Source of the DNA: Enoplosus armatus
Lineage: Eukaryota > Chordata > Actinopteri > Centrarchiformes > Enoplosidae
Assembly: GCF_043641665.1 (NCBI RefSeq)
Contig: NC_092194.1
Coordinates: 11,881,298 to 11,945,297, forward strand
Length of the DNA: 64,000 bases
Reading direction: 5' to 3'
Part shown: positions 24,630 to 36,639 of the stretch, one piece after another
Numbering within the stretch: position 1 is the first letter of the stretch
How the letters are laid out: every line of letters starts with the position of its first letter
Position numbers and translations under genes: made by a program
The notes under the pieces: generated by a model
What the model was told of the DNA's origin: nothing
What the model saw: only the letters and a program-made list of their open reading frames with translations
Databases searched by the model: none

Positions 24630-27280
24630 GCAGAATTGCCTTAAGATGCAGTTCAAGTAATGGCTGGTAGGTGCTGGCTCCAAGAAAACTGTATTGAAGT
24701 CAACAGGAAAACTCCCTGAAAATATAAAGTCACTACATTAGGGTCTCAAAGTTAGCTTCTCAAAAGCTATTTTGCCTTCTTCTAATGTGTGTCAGGGACC
24801 TCTCAGGCTGGAAAACCAAAACAATAAGCTGAGAGATGCTATAAAGCTCTGCCAGTTTGTCACTACCAGCAACCCCTTTGACATTACACATAGTCATTTG
24901 ATCCATTGTTACAATAAAAAAATGGAAACGTATAGCTGCTTTAACAAACTTATATGATATTATATATATATATATATTATATTCTTTCACCAGCTGGCGT
25001 ATTTTAATCTCATCTAATGTGTTCTCCTTTATCCCTGTCATATTTCCATGGTGTGAGAAGTGTAGCTGCCTGAAGTAGAGCCTGTGTCTGTTTAGCACAT
25101 TGACTCAGCAGGGTCATGGGTTCATTGGCTCAGGCTCAGCTCTCTAACAGCCTTTTCAAATCATTAAGTAATTAAGTGGGTGCCATTCAAATATAAATGC
25201 ATTCACAAGCCAGGATCCTTTCATGTTTCAAACCATAAATACTCTTGGATTTTCCTCAGAGCCAATATACCTATCAAAGCCATTTCCAACATCTGTTATC
25301 CCCCCCTAAAAAGAAGTGCAAGACACTGGGCCAAACGCTGTAGCTGCGCACCAATGTGTTTTATAAGGCATGGGATACAAGGCAGTTATGCTTACTTTTC
25401 CTTAATTTGTTAATTGATTATTGCCTAATCTGACAAAGATCCTGGCTCAGAGCCCTCGTCACTGAGCGTTCTGTGGTTGTGTTTGAAGCAGCTATAAACA
25501 CACAAACACAAGCACGCAGAGACACACAAACACACAGTGTGATAAGCAAACCCCCAGATGTAAGTCTCTTGATACTTGCTGATTATTGCGAGTGCAGCCA
25601 CCACTGACCTTGGCACACATAGCCATAGCAAGCTCCTTCCCTCTCCATCCATCTCTCTCTCTCACAGTGGAGTGGCCCCTGGCCTGCAGCTTATTGGGGG
25701 GCCTGGAGCCAGCTTCCCATCTCAGACAGGCCCTAATCTGGGAGGCAAATGATAAGGCTGAGGTTTACAGGAGGGGCTTTGCACACTCACCAAAATTTGC
25801 ATTTAAAGGCCCTCAAGTAATCTTTAGGCTTATTTAAATCTCAGCAAGACACTAGCAGGAGAGATGGAGGGGGGAAATTCTGCAGATCCACCTCCAGTGC
25901 TTCTTTCCCATGGTAGACCAAATCCCCACCATAAAATGAGCGAGGATGTGGATTGCTTTACTGTTCTCACAGCAGCCCGTCTCTGTATTATCAATGGCAT
26001 TTAATAGACTGAGAATATTTTTTTCTCTCTGCATCCAAATAAAACAGCCACATGGGACAAAAGCTTCAACCATCACTGTAAATCGGTTTGTGAAAAAGGC
26101 CATTTTTGTCAGAAGAAAAACGCAGAGCTATTGACATACGGCTGACTGTGCTAGAATGTGCTAGAGTTTTTTGTTTTTTTTGCTTATTTGTTTGATTGTT
26201 TGTCTGCTTGTTTTACATGAGTAGGTTTGACTATGTATTTTCCTCATGCACCCTTTGTTCACGTGATTATAATAAATATGAAAGAATCATTTGCATGTGT
26301 TTTAAGCTCCCACAAAGGACTGCTGCTGTATGACCACCTAAACAAGACGCTATTGTCGTGCAGGTTCTTTTTTCACATTATTTTAAAGCCTTCTTCACTC
26401 TTAGTATTGCTGCTCTGTTATGTTTGTCTCTCTGTATTTTCCATCGCCAGCCAGAATTATTCATTCAATAAAAAGCCAAAAACAGAAAACACAATAATGA
26501 AAACACCAAACAGTCGCTGGCACACCGGTAGAATATATTCTGGCCCAGTTTTTGTTTAAGTGTGTGCTTATTTACCAGCTGCTGCAGCTTTAGAAGGTAC
26601 TGTATTGCTGTCAGCATATTCACTTGTTTACTGGCATCAGGTCCTGCAGTATGTATACCATAACAGCACAATGCTTCTGCGCAGCCAATTCGCGTCAGCG
26701 TCAGGGGGGGTTATTTCCAGTGTGGGATTGTACGGTGCATCCTACACATCCAGAAGGGATTTGAAAGATTAATCCTCACCTTTCCAACTGAATGTATGTA
26801 ATTTGGTTTGACAAACACCAGGCCTACAGGGACGTTTTCTTCATTAATACTTGACAATGTGCCCTGCGTCTCAGGCCTGAGGAGATGTAGTGGTGTGACG
26901 GACGAGAGCATTAAAGTGACCCAGATTCAATCTTTCTTTCTTTACTTGCAAGCTTTTAACACTGAGTATAGCACCTGTGATACAAAATTCAGTTGAGAAA
27001 GCAACAAAGGCGGGGTGTTAACAGCCATTACAACAGGCCACAGAGACGAGACACGATCTGATGATCCTCTCAGAATGTAATATAAGCTGAAATATTCAAG
27101 AGGGCTGGAAGGTGTTCAGAAGTACTTTTTGAAGACCTTGAAAAATCTGTGTGACAATCTTGTGCACAATAGTATCTAACAGTATGCAATGGTTGTCTTG
27201 TTCAAGTTCATTTAACGTTTTAGCTTTCCAATCTACAATCAGTGATGTTAATTGTTCATTGCAGATACTTTTGCAGAGGA
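24630..27280. other. Noncoding spacer
   Basis: A short (AT)n lies at 24957-24977 and a CA-rich patch at about 25498-25535. Octamers ATTTGCAT occur at 25795-25802 and 26289-26296. No coding exon is recognised; the frame at 26227-26559 (110 codons) is not family-like. T-rich patches occur near 26165-26215. Confidence 0.55.
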
Positions 27281-27283
27281 AGT

Positions 27284-27644
27284 AGGGATAGTTTGGAATT
27301 TAATGCTTGTTCACTTTCTTGCTAATGAAGGAACTTACTGCTCCCAGCCAAGAAGTAGACCGGCACATAATTCCCTTAAAAATTGAACTAGTTGTTTTTA
27401 CACTTTTTTGTGGTGTTATTTGTACATACTAAACATATATCAGAGACACAGGTGAGCTTGCGTAGTAATGGTAGGCGGATTTTGTTTTTTTCCCTATGGA
27501 GGGAGTCAGCTGTTTCCCCCGTTTTCAGTCTTTGTGCTAACTTGGCTGCTGGCTATAGTCTTACATTTACTGGACAGATATGAGAGAGTATCGATCTTCT
27601 CATCTGTGTCTCAGCAAGTAAGCATATAACCAAAATGTCTATAA
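27284..27644. mobile_element. Percomorph MITE-like palindromic repeat
   Basis: I recognise this as a diverged copy of a short repeat widespread in percomorph genomic and 3'UTR sequence. Diagnostic words run in order: AAGAAGTAGACCGGCACATAA, TTTACACTTTTTTG, GGTAGGCGGATTTTG, CAGCTGTTTCCCCCGTTTTC, GCTAACTTGGCTGCTGGCT, ATATGAGAGAGTATCGATCT and CTCAGCAAG. The two ends are imperfect inverted repeats: ATGCTTGTTCACTTTCTTGC at the left matches the complement of GCAAGTAAGCAT at the right. No transposase is encoded, as expected for a non-autonomous element. Confidence 0.7.
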
Positions 27645-29335
27645 ATTATTATTATCAATTATCTTAAACTATTGCTTTAACTATTGTTTTAAGTTTGTAA
27701 CAAGTTGCTAACAAAAATGTATTCTGCGAAGCAACTTCCTCTTACTTTAAGGTGTCTTTCCTCCGCCATAAGGCAAAATAAACCCTAGAGAGGGAAATGA
27801 AAACTATAAAAACGCTCACAGTATATATTTCAAACCAACAATAAGACAGTTAGACACTATTAAAGCATGTAGAAAGGCTAAACCTGATCATATTTAATAT
27901 TCTGCCTGATTTTCTCTTTTGCATAACCCTATTCACAGCCTGAAGACAGGTCAAGTCAAGCTCATGCATATAAAAGCCGTTGCCCTGGGCAAAGATTTAA
28001 CCAGCCCGGATGAGTCCCAAGGCTCGGTGTAGCGAACAAAAAAACACCCTTGCTGCCATTCCAGCTCTGAGAAATATGAGGAGACGCGAGAGAAGAGATC
28101 TGGACAGAAGCCCCCCTTCCACCTCCAAAACTAACCGTTAGCTTGGCTTCCCAGTCACACTGTGGAGACCCTGCTCACTCTTCCGTGCCACAGCCACTTC
28201 CTGCTGGCTCTAAACAATGCAGACTCCATTTGGGCCGCCGTAATGGCTGACTGCTTGACATAACCCTTGTCAGTGAGAGCTGAGATAGGTGACACTTGAC
28301 AGATGTGTAATTGCTGCAAGAGCTCACTGACAGGTGGATGAGCTTAAAGACACCTGATATGCTTCTGAGGCTGTTGACGCAGGGGATTACACCTTTAAGC
28401 AGCACCGGCTTCCCTGGGTGTTGTTGCTTTTTTTTTTTTCTTTCTGCGTGCTTCAAGATAGAAAAAAATCCCAACAGTTTGGGTAATCTATTCAAAGTGA
28501 AATTGGTTTGATTTGTTTGAGCCGAGATATGAGCCAAGCATGACAGTGAGAAAGGTTAAGTCTCCCGCAATAACCCTCATTTAATACATCCAGATGTATA
28601 TTCTCTGTGAGGTAATGGTATGGTTTTGACATCATCTGAGCGGGCTTGTAAAGCCTGATAGCTTTCCCTCTCAGGTCAGCCCAGGTGAGGTGGTACCAGA
28701 AGCCGGAGATAACACTCCACCCCTATAAAAGACAGGAAGTGAGATAAACATTCACTCCTTGATTAGGAGCCGGGGTGTGGGCTGCCATGTGGGAAGTGGT
28801 GCAGTCATAGGGGTGGAACAGTAAGATGTGGATGGGGGCGTGTGTGTGTGTGTGTGTGTGTGTGTTGAGGATTGTGTTTTATGTGTGGGACTGTAATGCA
28901 AATCAATGATCTCCTTCAGTGCGGAGCAGAACAGCACAATGCCTGCACACCTGTCCATCATTCAACATCTCCTGTTCCACCTCTTGAAGCTGGGTGCAAA
29001 AAAAAATAAAATCGCTTTAGCTCACAGTCGAGGGGTTGAAAACAGGGGAGGGGAGCGAAGGAGGTGTGCTCAGAGGCCCAGACATTCACTTTTCTTTTTC
29101 CTTGCTGAGAAGACCATGTTATTAGAACTGCAGTTACTAAATTGGGAGGAGGGAGACCGATGCTTTTGGATGTGACCTCAATTGCACTGGCACACTATCT
29201 CAACCAAAGTCTCATTTCACCAAGAAAGACAGGGGAAGAGAAAAGAGAAATTGACAATATCTTTTGTACCATCATGCATAGACAGTGTATAGAGATTTAG
29301 TGATGATATAGAGGGGGTGGTGGCTCTAGCTGCAC
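27645..29335. other. Noncoding spacer
   Basis: Unique sequence with a poly-T (about 28430-28439) and a (GT)n array. TATAAAAG-like words occur near 27969 and 28724, but no initiator, CpG island or downstream exon supports a promoter. The 120-codon minus-strand frame at 28175-28537 includes a Lys run from the poly-T and is not convincing. Confidence 0.5.
28840..28865. repeat. (GT)n microsatellite
   Basis: Thirteen GT units, preceded by GATGGGGGC. Confidence 0.95.
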
Positions 29336-29339
29336 CCCA

Positions 29340-29800
29340 GAAGCTCAGCTCAGTTCATTGGGGGTATTTTCACTTATAATTGGGGTAGCTTTCATCTTGC
29401 CTGCCAAAAGGCGTAGCAGCAAAGAAGAGCACCAAGAGGGAGCTATCACTTCCCCTATTTCCTGGCCCCAGACAAAGACATCCAGGCAAGGCAGCCTGCT
29501 GAAGATGATGTATTTCTGATCAAAGAGCCTGGAGTTGTCAGCAGCCAGGCCTCGCGCAGCAACCTGATTGCTCCTGGATAGATTTGTCCCTTTGATCAGA
29601 GCAGACTCTGACTGCAGGCACTGTTTATGCAAAGAAAAGACGGCAGAGCGAAATCTACCCAGTGTAATGTGGAAACAGGCGTTGGGCTGGGGGAAGGACT
29701 TTAGCTTCGGGATATGTTGCTTCACACAATAATACAAGATGATATCTGTTATAATTACCCCTAATGAGATAACACTGCAAAAAAGCCTTTTCTGCAACTT
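29340..29800. promoter_or_regulatory. Candidate regulatory block with paired TCF/LEF words
   Basis: This repeat-free block carries TGATCAAAG at 29517-29525 and its exact reverse complement CTTTGATCA at 29590-29598. These are good matches to the TCF/LEF (Wnt-responsive) consensus, 73 bp apart in opposite orientation. A 150-codon minus-strand frame covers the block, but its translation resembles no known family and has no splice context. I favour a cis-regulatory element over a gene, with modest confidence. Confidence 0.3.
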
Positions 29801-32540
29801 GTTGCTGTGATGCTAGCATTAACATAAAAAACATTCATACCTGTATATTACTCTTGATTAGCTGATAAAATTCGGTCTCTAATTACAACTACATACATCA
29901 GATATAAGAGTGAGATCATGTAATGTACTTGAACAACTGGTACTTTTACAAAATGATCAGTTAGTTACACTATGCAAACATCTTACACATAATGCAAATA
30001 ACCGCTGGCTATGAATTTATGTGGACTTGAAAAGGCATATAATTTTGTCATAATATATTGATTAAATTCTCATGGCTTGAGTTAAGATTAGTTCTGTAAA
30101 TGTGCTACAAAGAAATATTAATGCCATCAGTCGGTTGGATTGTACCTACAAATCCCACTGTGACCTCGGCCATGTTTTGTCTGAAGGGAACAGTCTTCTT
30201 GTACCCAGCTACATGAGTTCAAACACTAAAATGTCAAACACACTTGACTTTAATACACTTGAGTAAGGTTACAGTGGGGTGTGTTCGTGTCCCACAACAA
30301 AATGGGGGGGGGGTGTGAACTTTGCACAGCACCGCCTTCAGTTTTCCGACTTCCCAGTTCACTGCATGCTGTATTGGCAGAATTTCTCATGCCAAAGACA
30401 TGCATAGAGAATACATTTTAAGTGCTACATTCATTGTTGGAAGTAGGAAAATTGTTGAATTGTTTACATCCTTTTAATACTATCTTCACAATATCTACAT
30501 AAATACATATTTAATTGCTGCTGTCAAAATATTTCTTGAAAGACACAAAAGTAAAAAAGGAACAGTCAACATAACATTTATCTTGTTTTCCTCCTCCTCA
30601 CTCTGCATACTGGATAAGTTCAGGTCATAGCTTTCAGGGACATCAGCCTCTACTGTTTTTCTGTCTTTTCTGTCATGTTAAACATTAAAAAGGTACAGCT
30701 CAGCACGCCTCCTGCCGCGAGACGTCAAAGTCAAGGTTAATTTATGGATGCAAAATACCTCATCTGGAGTTTTAAATCTCTTGTATTCATTTTTTTCTTT
30801 ATTTGGTTCTGTGGTGACAGGTGCTATTTAAAGGGGTTTCAGGCACATGCGTACACACAGTTTAAGTCGGTGGAAAGAGGGCTGAGTGGTTATGTAAGCT
30901 GTGATTAACATATCTGACGGCTGCATTTGGGTCAAACAGTGATGGGTAATTCAGGTCATTTCTGACAGCTGATGAAAACAGAAATCATCATGGCGGGCGG
31001 TGGGCGTAATTATGTATTTATGAGTGCAAGAGGACCTTGGGGGTAGCAAGCAGAAGAGATGAGCGCATACAGAGAAGTGCCTGAGTGCTGCCTTGCTACT
31101 GTAATGACAGCTCATTTCCCTGTGTGGATGTTTTTCTCAGCTCTGTGCCAAGCTTTTGTTAGTCCCACCAGTTTACTGTACCTGCCAGCCCAGCCTTTTA
31201 TGGACAATACAGCAGGGTTAAGTGTTGTATTATTAAGGGATGAAGGCTCTGCTGAGACCCCGGCTTAGGAAAGGAACGTACTGTAGATCGTACCCAAAGG
31301 GCCCTCTGTGGCAACTTGTTTGTGTTGTGAGAAATACTGCTGGGGCTTAGGCAGATTTAAAGATGCATTTGATGTTGAATTACTGTATATGAGGTTTATG
31401 CATACATACATACATACATCAACCTCCTGCACTGTATGGATCTGCCCCTTCCTTCAGTATCTTATTGTTCTATATGTGCCTTGCTTGGCAAAACATACAC
31501 ATTTATGTTTAATTATCTTCAGTAAATGTTGTATTTTTACATGTATATTTATATCCTAGTATCGTTAACTTCTGTGTAGTACCCAAATACAATAGATGGT
31601 GCACTGAAAATGGGGGATGGATGAAGCCAAATGCAAATAACCCTGGAGTTAAATCAAAGCCATCTTCAAATCAAACCCCCAGCACCGCTCTCTCCTCTCT
31701 CTGTCAATCCACTGTGACATTTGTGATATGGGCAACACTTTCAATCTATGGCTGCCTACTCCATTGGCCATGTAAAGTTTAATGAGCACCTTTTGTGGAG
31801 TGATATGAATAATGTATACATTACGGAGCTTTAAAGCGCCCATGGTGCATCTGTCTCCAGGGTGGACTGAAGCCACGGGAAAGACCAGTAAAAATTAAAA
31901 AGCCCGAGGGTAAAGAAGGAGAGAGATAGAAAAAGTGAAAAGTTGACGGCAGTCACATTAATTTGAACGCGTCAATGTGCCACTTCCAATGCAAAATAGA
32001 AGTCATCAGCACAAGCACAGAGCTCCCCACCCCACCTCTGCACAATCTATCTCTCGTCTGTTGCTCATCTGTGTCAACCTGCTCTTCACATCAGGAACTG
32101 AACGCGCAGTGACACAGAGGGGAGGGAGAGTGTTTTCTTGATTCTAGAGAGCGCAGCAGTTGATGGGAGGAAAACACAAGTCAGTATTAAGCAGACAATC
32201 CTGTTCCTGCGCTCCTGCAGATAGCATTGATCTGTGATGTAAAAGGAGATGGAGATGCACTGTACTCCGAATGACAAGCTCACCATTGTAAAAGGAAAAG
32301 CGTTAAAAAAAAAGACTCAAACATTGCACTTTAAACACAAAACAAGAAAAGCAGAGGATTGTATGTGCTTCAAAGTGGTACTGTAACTGAGGCAGAAAAA
32401 ATACATTATTTGAAATAAATTGTAAAACAATGTTTTAGGAGTTGCCTCCTAAACATAAAATCAGGTTAATTGTCGCATGCACTTGATGCTAATATTTTCC
32501 TCAGAACATAGTACCCAAGCCTTTAACCTCTAAGAGCATT
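29800..32540. other. Noncoding spacer
   Basis: AT-leaning unique sequence. Small features are a G10 run at 30304-30313, a (CATA)n run at about 31401-31419, and two octamer-containing words ATGCAAATAACC at 29992-30003 and ATGCAAATAACC at 31631-31642. The segment 30720-30790 (AAGGTTAATTTATGGATGC) resembles conserved-element sequence. No exon is recognised. Confidence 0.5.
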
Positions 32541-33330
32541 ACAGCAATAGCTCTTCCTCTCCACCTCGCTCCATCCTCTGCTCATCCAGGCCACTCTGTC
32601 ACAAACCCCTCAGCCAAGAGCTCGCTGACAAAATTAAAAATCTCCTGCACGTTGGCTCCACCAACCCCCCCATCCCCCCATTCAAAAGATTGGTGGGTCT
32701 CTATCTTCTAAGAGATCTGCTCTCTGTTGAATAAGCAATGGAGCATTCCCACTTCACTTGTCCACGCCAGGCTGGCCTGAGCGACCCTTCCCTCCCTTAC
32801 CCTTTCTCCCCCCATCATCCCCTCCCCTAACCCCTGTTTCCATCTCCACAGATTGACCCCCCCCCCCCCCCCCCATCCCCATCCCCCCCTCCCCCCCCCC
32901 CCCTCAGCCCTCGCTCTCTGCCGACATGGACACACAAAAGAAGGCTCCGGCTTAGTGGCCTTGTGATGGATGCATTTTCATAGGCCAATCTCTGTTATCT
33001 TGGAGAAACAGGTCTCAGCCTCCATTCTCTCAGGGCTTTACAGTTTTCTCTCTGCCACTCAGCCCGCCCACCCCTTCCTTCATTTTTTTCACCTCCTCCC
33101 TCTATCCCTCCGTCCTCCTCCACCATTTTCCGAAGGTCACTCATTAATACTCCTGAGCATTGATGCTGACCCCGTGACCCTGAGCTTGAAAGCCTGGCTC
33201 TCCCATATTGAGCATCCAAGCCCTTGTCCCAGCATTCTCACCCAGGCCTGAGTGCGGAGGCCTGGACCCCCCCAAGGTCAAGGACTGGCTGACACCGGGC
33301 CCCAAAACAATAGGAGGCCCTTCCTCTCCG
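32540..33330. repeat. Pyrimidine/C-rich low-complexity region
   Basis: A strongly C/T-biased plus strand. Two long homopolymers are present, C18 at 32857-32874 and C13 at 32891-32903, with CCCCATCCCC spacers; on the minus strand this is a G-quadruplex candidate. Flanking sequence at 33050-33130 is CT-rich. The Gly- or Pro-rich frames here follow from the composition. The block from about 33140 to 33330 is less biased and has no recognised feature. Confidence 0.8.
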
Positions 33331-34420
33331 CATCCCCGTGGACACCCCCTGGGTTGCCCCTCTTTAGATTGATTGGCTATGCAGCAACATCTCCAAGTCA
33401 ATCAATTTCATTCATTTAATGCAGATGAGTCAAACTTGAAAATTTATCCACGGATTTCAATTGCTCTCAGAAAATAGAAAATCTTACATGTAATGGTTTT
33501 GTCAATCTCAATTCAGGTGCAAACAAGTATTCTCTTTTTTTTCACGTAGCTCTTATCAAATGTTGCACTTCATTATCTTTAAATTTACACTTAAAGAAAA
33601 TTGAACGCCACTCTCCAGTTCCCCAGGCTGTTTAATGAATTTACCTCATTTCTGTTTCAGTGTTATCTATTTATTTATTTGTAAATGATTGAAAGTAAGG
33701 AAGGTGCAAATCATATGCAAAGCTTGTGACAGACAACCTCACTTTCATATCAGGTTATTTACAGAGTAGATATATTGCAACAATACATTTCTTTGCAGTG
33801 TGTAGCAGTGAAATAACTATCAAAAGGCAAAACTTCTTGCCTTCAATCTCACAATGTAGCAACCTTGATTCAACCCCCCCCCCAATAGGAATTGTGGTGT
33901 TAAAAATCCCCCTACAATAAGCTCCTTCATTTTCTGCTCACTCTGCAGTTTGCAGCTTCCTCATTTCCCAGCCGTGGAGTTTCACTAGGACTTGATGTAT
34001 CATATATCTCTCTGTTTTTCCTGCGTGGCTCTTTTTGGGCCTAAGGTCAGGGGGTGAAATAAAGCAGACCCCATTTTGAAGCTGACAGGGTCTCCAAAGC
34101 CTGAACCCGAGGGCAGTCCCCCCAGCCCCGGCCTGACAGAGGCCGCGTCCGACAAAGGTGCAGTTTGTTACAAGCTTCTGAGGAGAAAAAAAAGAAACAC
34201 AACAGGGAGGGTTATTTGGTGTTCCTTTGACCCCATAAGCCCTCTGAGATGAAAAGGCTTTCAATTTTTACCAGACGAGGAAGACCACTTCAGCACAGAA
34301 CACCAGTATGGGCTTCAAAGCTCAGCAGAAATTTTAATCAGAGACAAATTACTGTATATTGTGTGGTGTACTGTGCTCCATCGCCGCAGTCTAAGGGGGC
34401 AAAAGGGCAAAAATAGTGCA
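33330..34420. other. Noncoding spacer
   Basis: Includes a C10 run at 33874-33883. The 108-codon minus-strand frame at 33938-34264 resembles no family. AT-rich sequence at 33400-33720 contains TTATCTATTTATTTATTTG. Nothing else is recognised. Confidence 0.5.
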
Positions 34421-34424
34421 GAAT

Positions 34425-34870
34425 TACACGGACGAGAAATGGCGTAGTATCCTTGCAGGTGGTGAGTGAAGCTCACATGGTCACTGTCTTTTTAAATCAT
34501 GAAAATTCACTGCCGGATTATGTCAGAGTAGTTAGCTGTGAAAGGTAGGGGAGGTAAAAGCCTGACGGGCTTGCATGTATCTGCCATCTTAAATCATGCA
34601 AGCTGAAGGCAAATATCAATACCACAATGCTGCTTAAAACAGCATTCTGCCTAATAAAAACATATCTATCATTTACAACACAAGGGTAAGAGAAAAAGCC
34701 CATGAGTGTGCCGTGCCTTATGCCATTTACTAAACATTTTATCAAATTTTACAAAGCCTGCTTAATATTTAAAGCCTCGGTCATGCAGCCTAATGGTGCA
34801 GGGCAGGAATAAGCTATTCAGGGGTCAATTGTTTTATTAAGATTAATGAGGGGGAGCAAGAGGGTACGTC
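34425..34870. promoter_or_regulatory. Candidate conserved noncoding block
   Basis: A long repeat-free stretch with many AT words set in balanced sequence: CTTAAATCATGC, CCTAATAAAAACAT, CATTTACTAAACATTTTATC, GCTTAATATTTAAAGCC and TTTTATTAAGATTAATG. No frame is protein-like (the longest is a 75-codon minus-strand frame). This is the texture of a developmental enhancer; conservation must be checked by alignment. Confidence 0.35.
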
Positions 34871-36470
34871 ATATCTGTACTGCTTTCCCTCTTTCTCTGA
34901 GCACCAGTGAGGCATATTAAAAGGAGTGAGTAAGGTTTGCCACTTTGCTTATCTACGTAAGTGGCTTATGGATGTATTTGTCCAGGACATTCAAGGTAAA
35001 TTTTTTCATCAATTCATTTTTCATCAAGTGATGAACTTGCGTCCCCCACAGAATATATCAAGGAATGCTTCAATCCTCTACCACGCCGCACAAACGTTAA
35101 AGTACGTTAGATTAGCATAGAGGAAAAAAGGCATATTCTGCAGTTTCTGATGACATTATATACCGTAGATCCATACAAGTGTGCTGCTGTTCTGTCTGCT
35201 GGATATGCAGCACATGTTTAAGTTTTTAATTGTTGTTTTTCTCCTCTTTAGAATTAAAAATAAAGAGCAACAAGGCTATTTTTCATTAATTCCCTGCTAT
35301 TTTATTACCTTCAGGCTACACCATAAATACTACAAAGGTTTGATTGCATCAGACATAATTTGTTTAATGCAAGTGTCTATTTGTCTCCTACATCAGATAA
35401 GAGAAAACTGTTCACACCATAGAAATACATTTGCTAGTCTGAAAATAAAGCATTGAATAGAGGTTGCTGATGACCAACGGCCATCTTTAATCAACCCAGC
35501 AGCTCAAACTCCCATGACTCTGATGGACTGGTGCATCTTTTGTCCAAAATATGTCCAATCTGATGCATCAAAAAAAAAGGAGCAGATGGAAGTGGAGAGT
35601 GGGCGGTGACAACAGAGAGCTAGTAGGCGTTCATCTCCGCCGACATTTACACTCCATCAGCCATAACCCCCAAACCACGCTGATGTCACTGTTGTAATTG
35701 CTTTGACACACACAAGTTGGCACTAATCCTGTTTGGACAGTGACTTAAACTGTATGGAAAGAGGGGACACATTGGTTAAGTCCACCAGTACATCTGTCCC
35801 TACTGGCCGGGGGAAACATCTGTTTGCGCTGCGTGTGACTGTGGTGTAAATGAGAGGCCAGAACTTATTACAGCACAAGTTTAACCAGACCTATTCCAAA
35901 GGACTGATTTGTTTCCCTGTGATGAAAATCCTCTTTAAATGTTATGCGATTCAAATCCCTGCTTCAGCCCACAAGAAGAGCAGTGTTAAAAACAGGAATG
36001 TTTTTAAAAGTGTGGCGTCTCCTTTGCTCACTGATCTAATGTGATGCGACGCTGAAAATGTTTTTCGGTTGAAGCGGAATGACAGGACTTGTTGTGGGAA
36101 CAGTTTTAATGTGTCTGCTAAGACATGTAGAGATTATACTCGGGATGCAGTAAAATGCAGGGTTCGCTTAACTGCTGTGGGAGCGTTTACATGATGAGCC
36201 ATGGCTGTCAAGTACGTATAGTACTGTAATTAATTTATTTTCTAGCCAAAGCAATAACCAAAAATAGATTAAGAGAGGAAACTTGATTCATGCTGCAGGA
36301 ATAGGTTGGAGCCACCTGCTTCGAATGTTATCGCTCGATTGAATGGCGTTATCATGGATATGGGTTAGAAGGGGCCTGCTACACCTGCTAGTAGGTTCAG
36401 AAAGCCGTTATCATCTATTCACATGGTTGATCACTCGTCAGCGTGTAATACTGACACTAATTTGGCGTCT
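34870..36470. other. Noncoding spacer
   Basis: Unique DNA with frames of at most about 91 codons, none recognised. A TTATCGC word occurs at 36328-36334. The sequence just left of the 36.5-kb repeat (36300-36470) may also belong to that element but is too diverged to be sure. Confidence 0.5.
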
Positions 36471-36471
36471 C

Positions 36472-36635
36472 ATACAGACACACAGGTTTAAGCAACAAAA
36501 CTACGTGGTTATGTTTAGGAAAAGTTGAGGAAAAGATCATGGTTCGGGCTCAAATAACCGGGACACAAACCCCAGCCTCCTGTGTGAAAGTCCTGTGTTT
36601 GTTTTGCACATCCCTCCTCCCTACACGGACTTTGT
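36472..36635 (+). mobile_element. Dispersed percomorph repeat, copy 1
   Basis: The words AGCAACAAAACTACGTGGTT, TTTAGGAAAAG, AAGATCATGGTTCGGG (36533-36548), GGGACACAAACCCCAGCCTCC and GTGTGAAAGTCCTGTGTTTG follow the order of a short noncoding repeat common in percomorph genomes. The same family recurs in this window at about 60955-61250: AAGATCATGGTT is identical at 36533 and 61017, and the 3' TCC-TG-AAAGTC word is shared. No coding capacity is seen. Boundaries are approximate. Confidence 0.6.
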
Positions 36636-36639
36636 TTTG

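Noticed and set aside
28724..28731. TATAAAAG as a core promoter (also near 27969)
   Set aside because: No initiator, CpG island or exon follows; such words are expected by chance in AT-rich DNA.
29345..29797. 150-codon minus-strand frame
   Set aside because: No family resemblance, no splice context and no codon pattern I can point to; listed instead as a candidate regulatory block.
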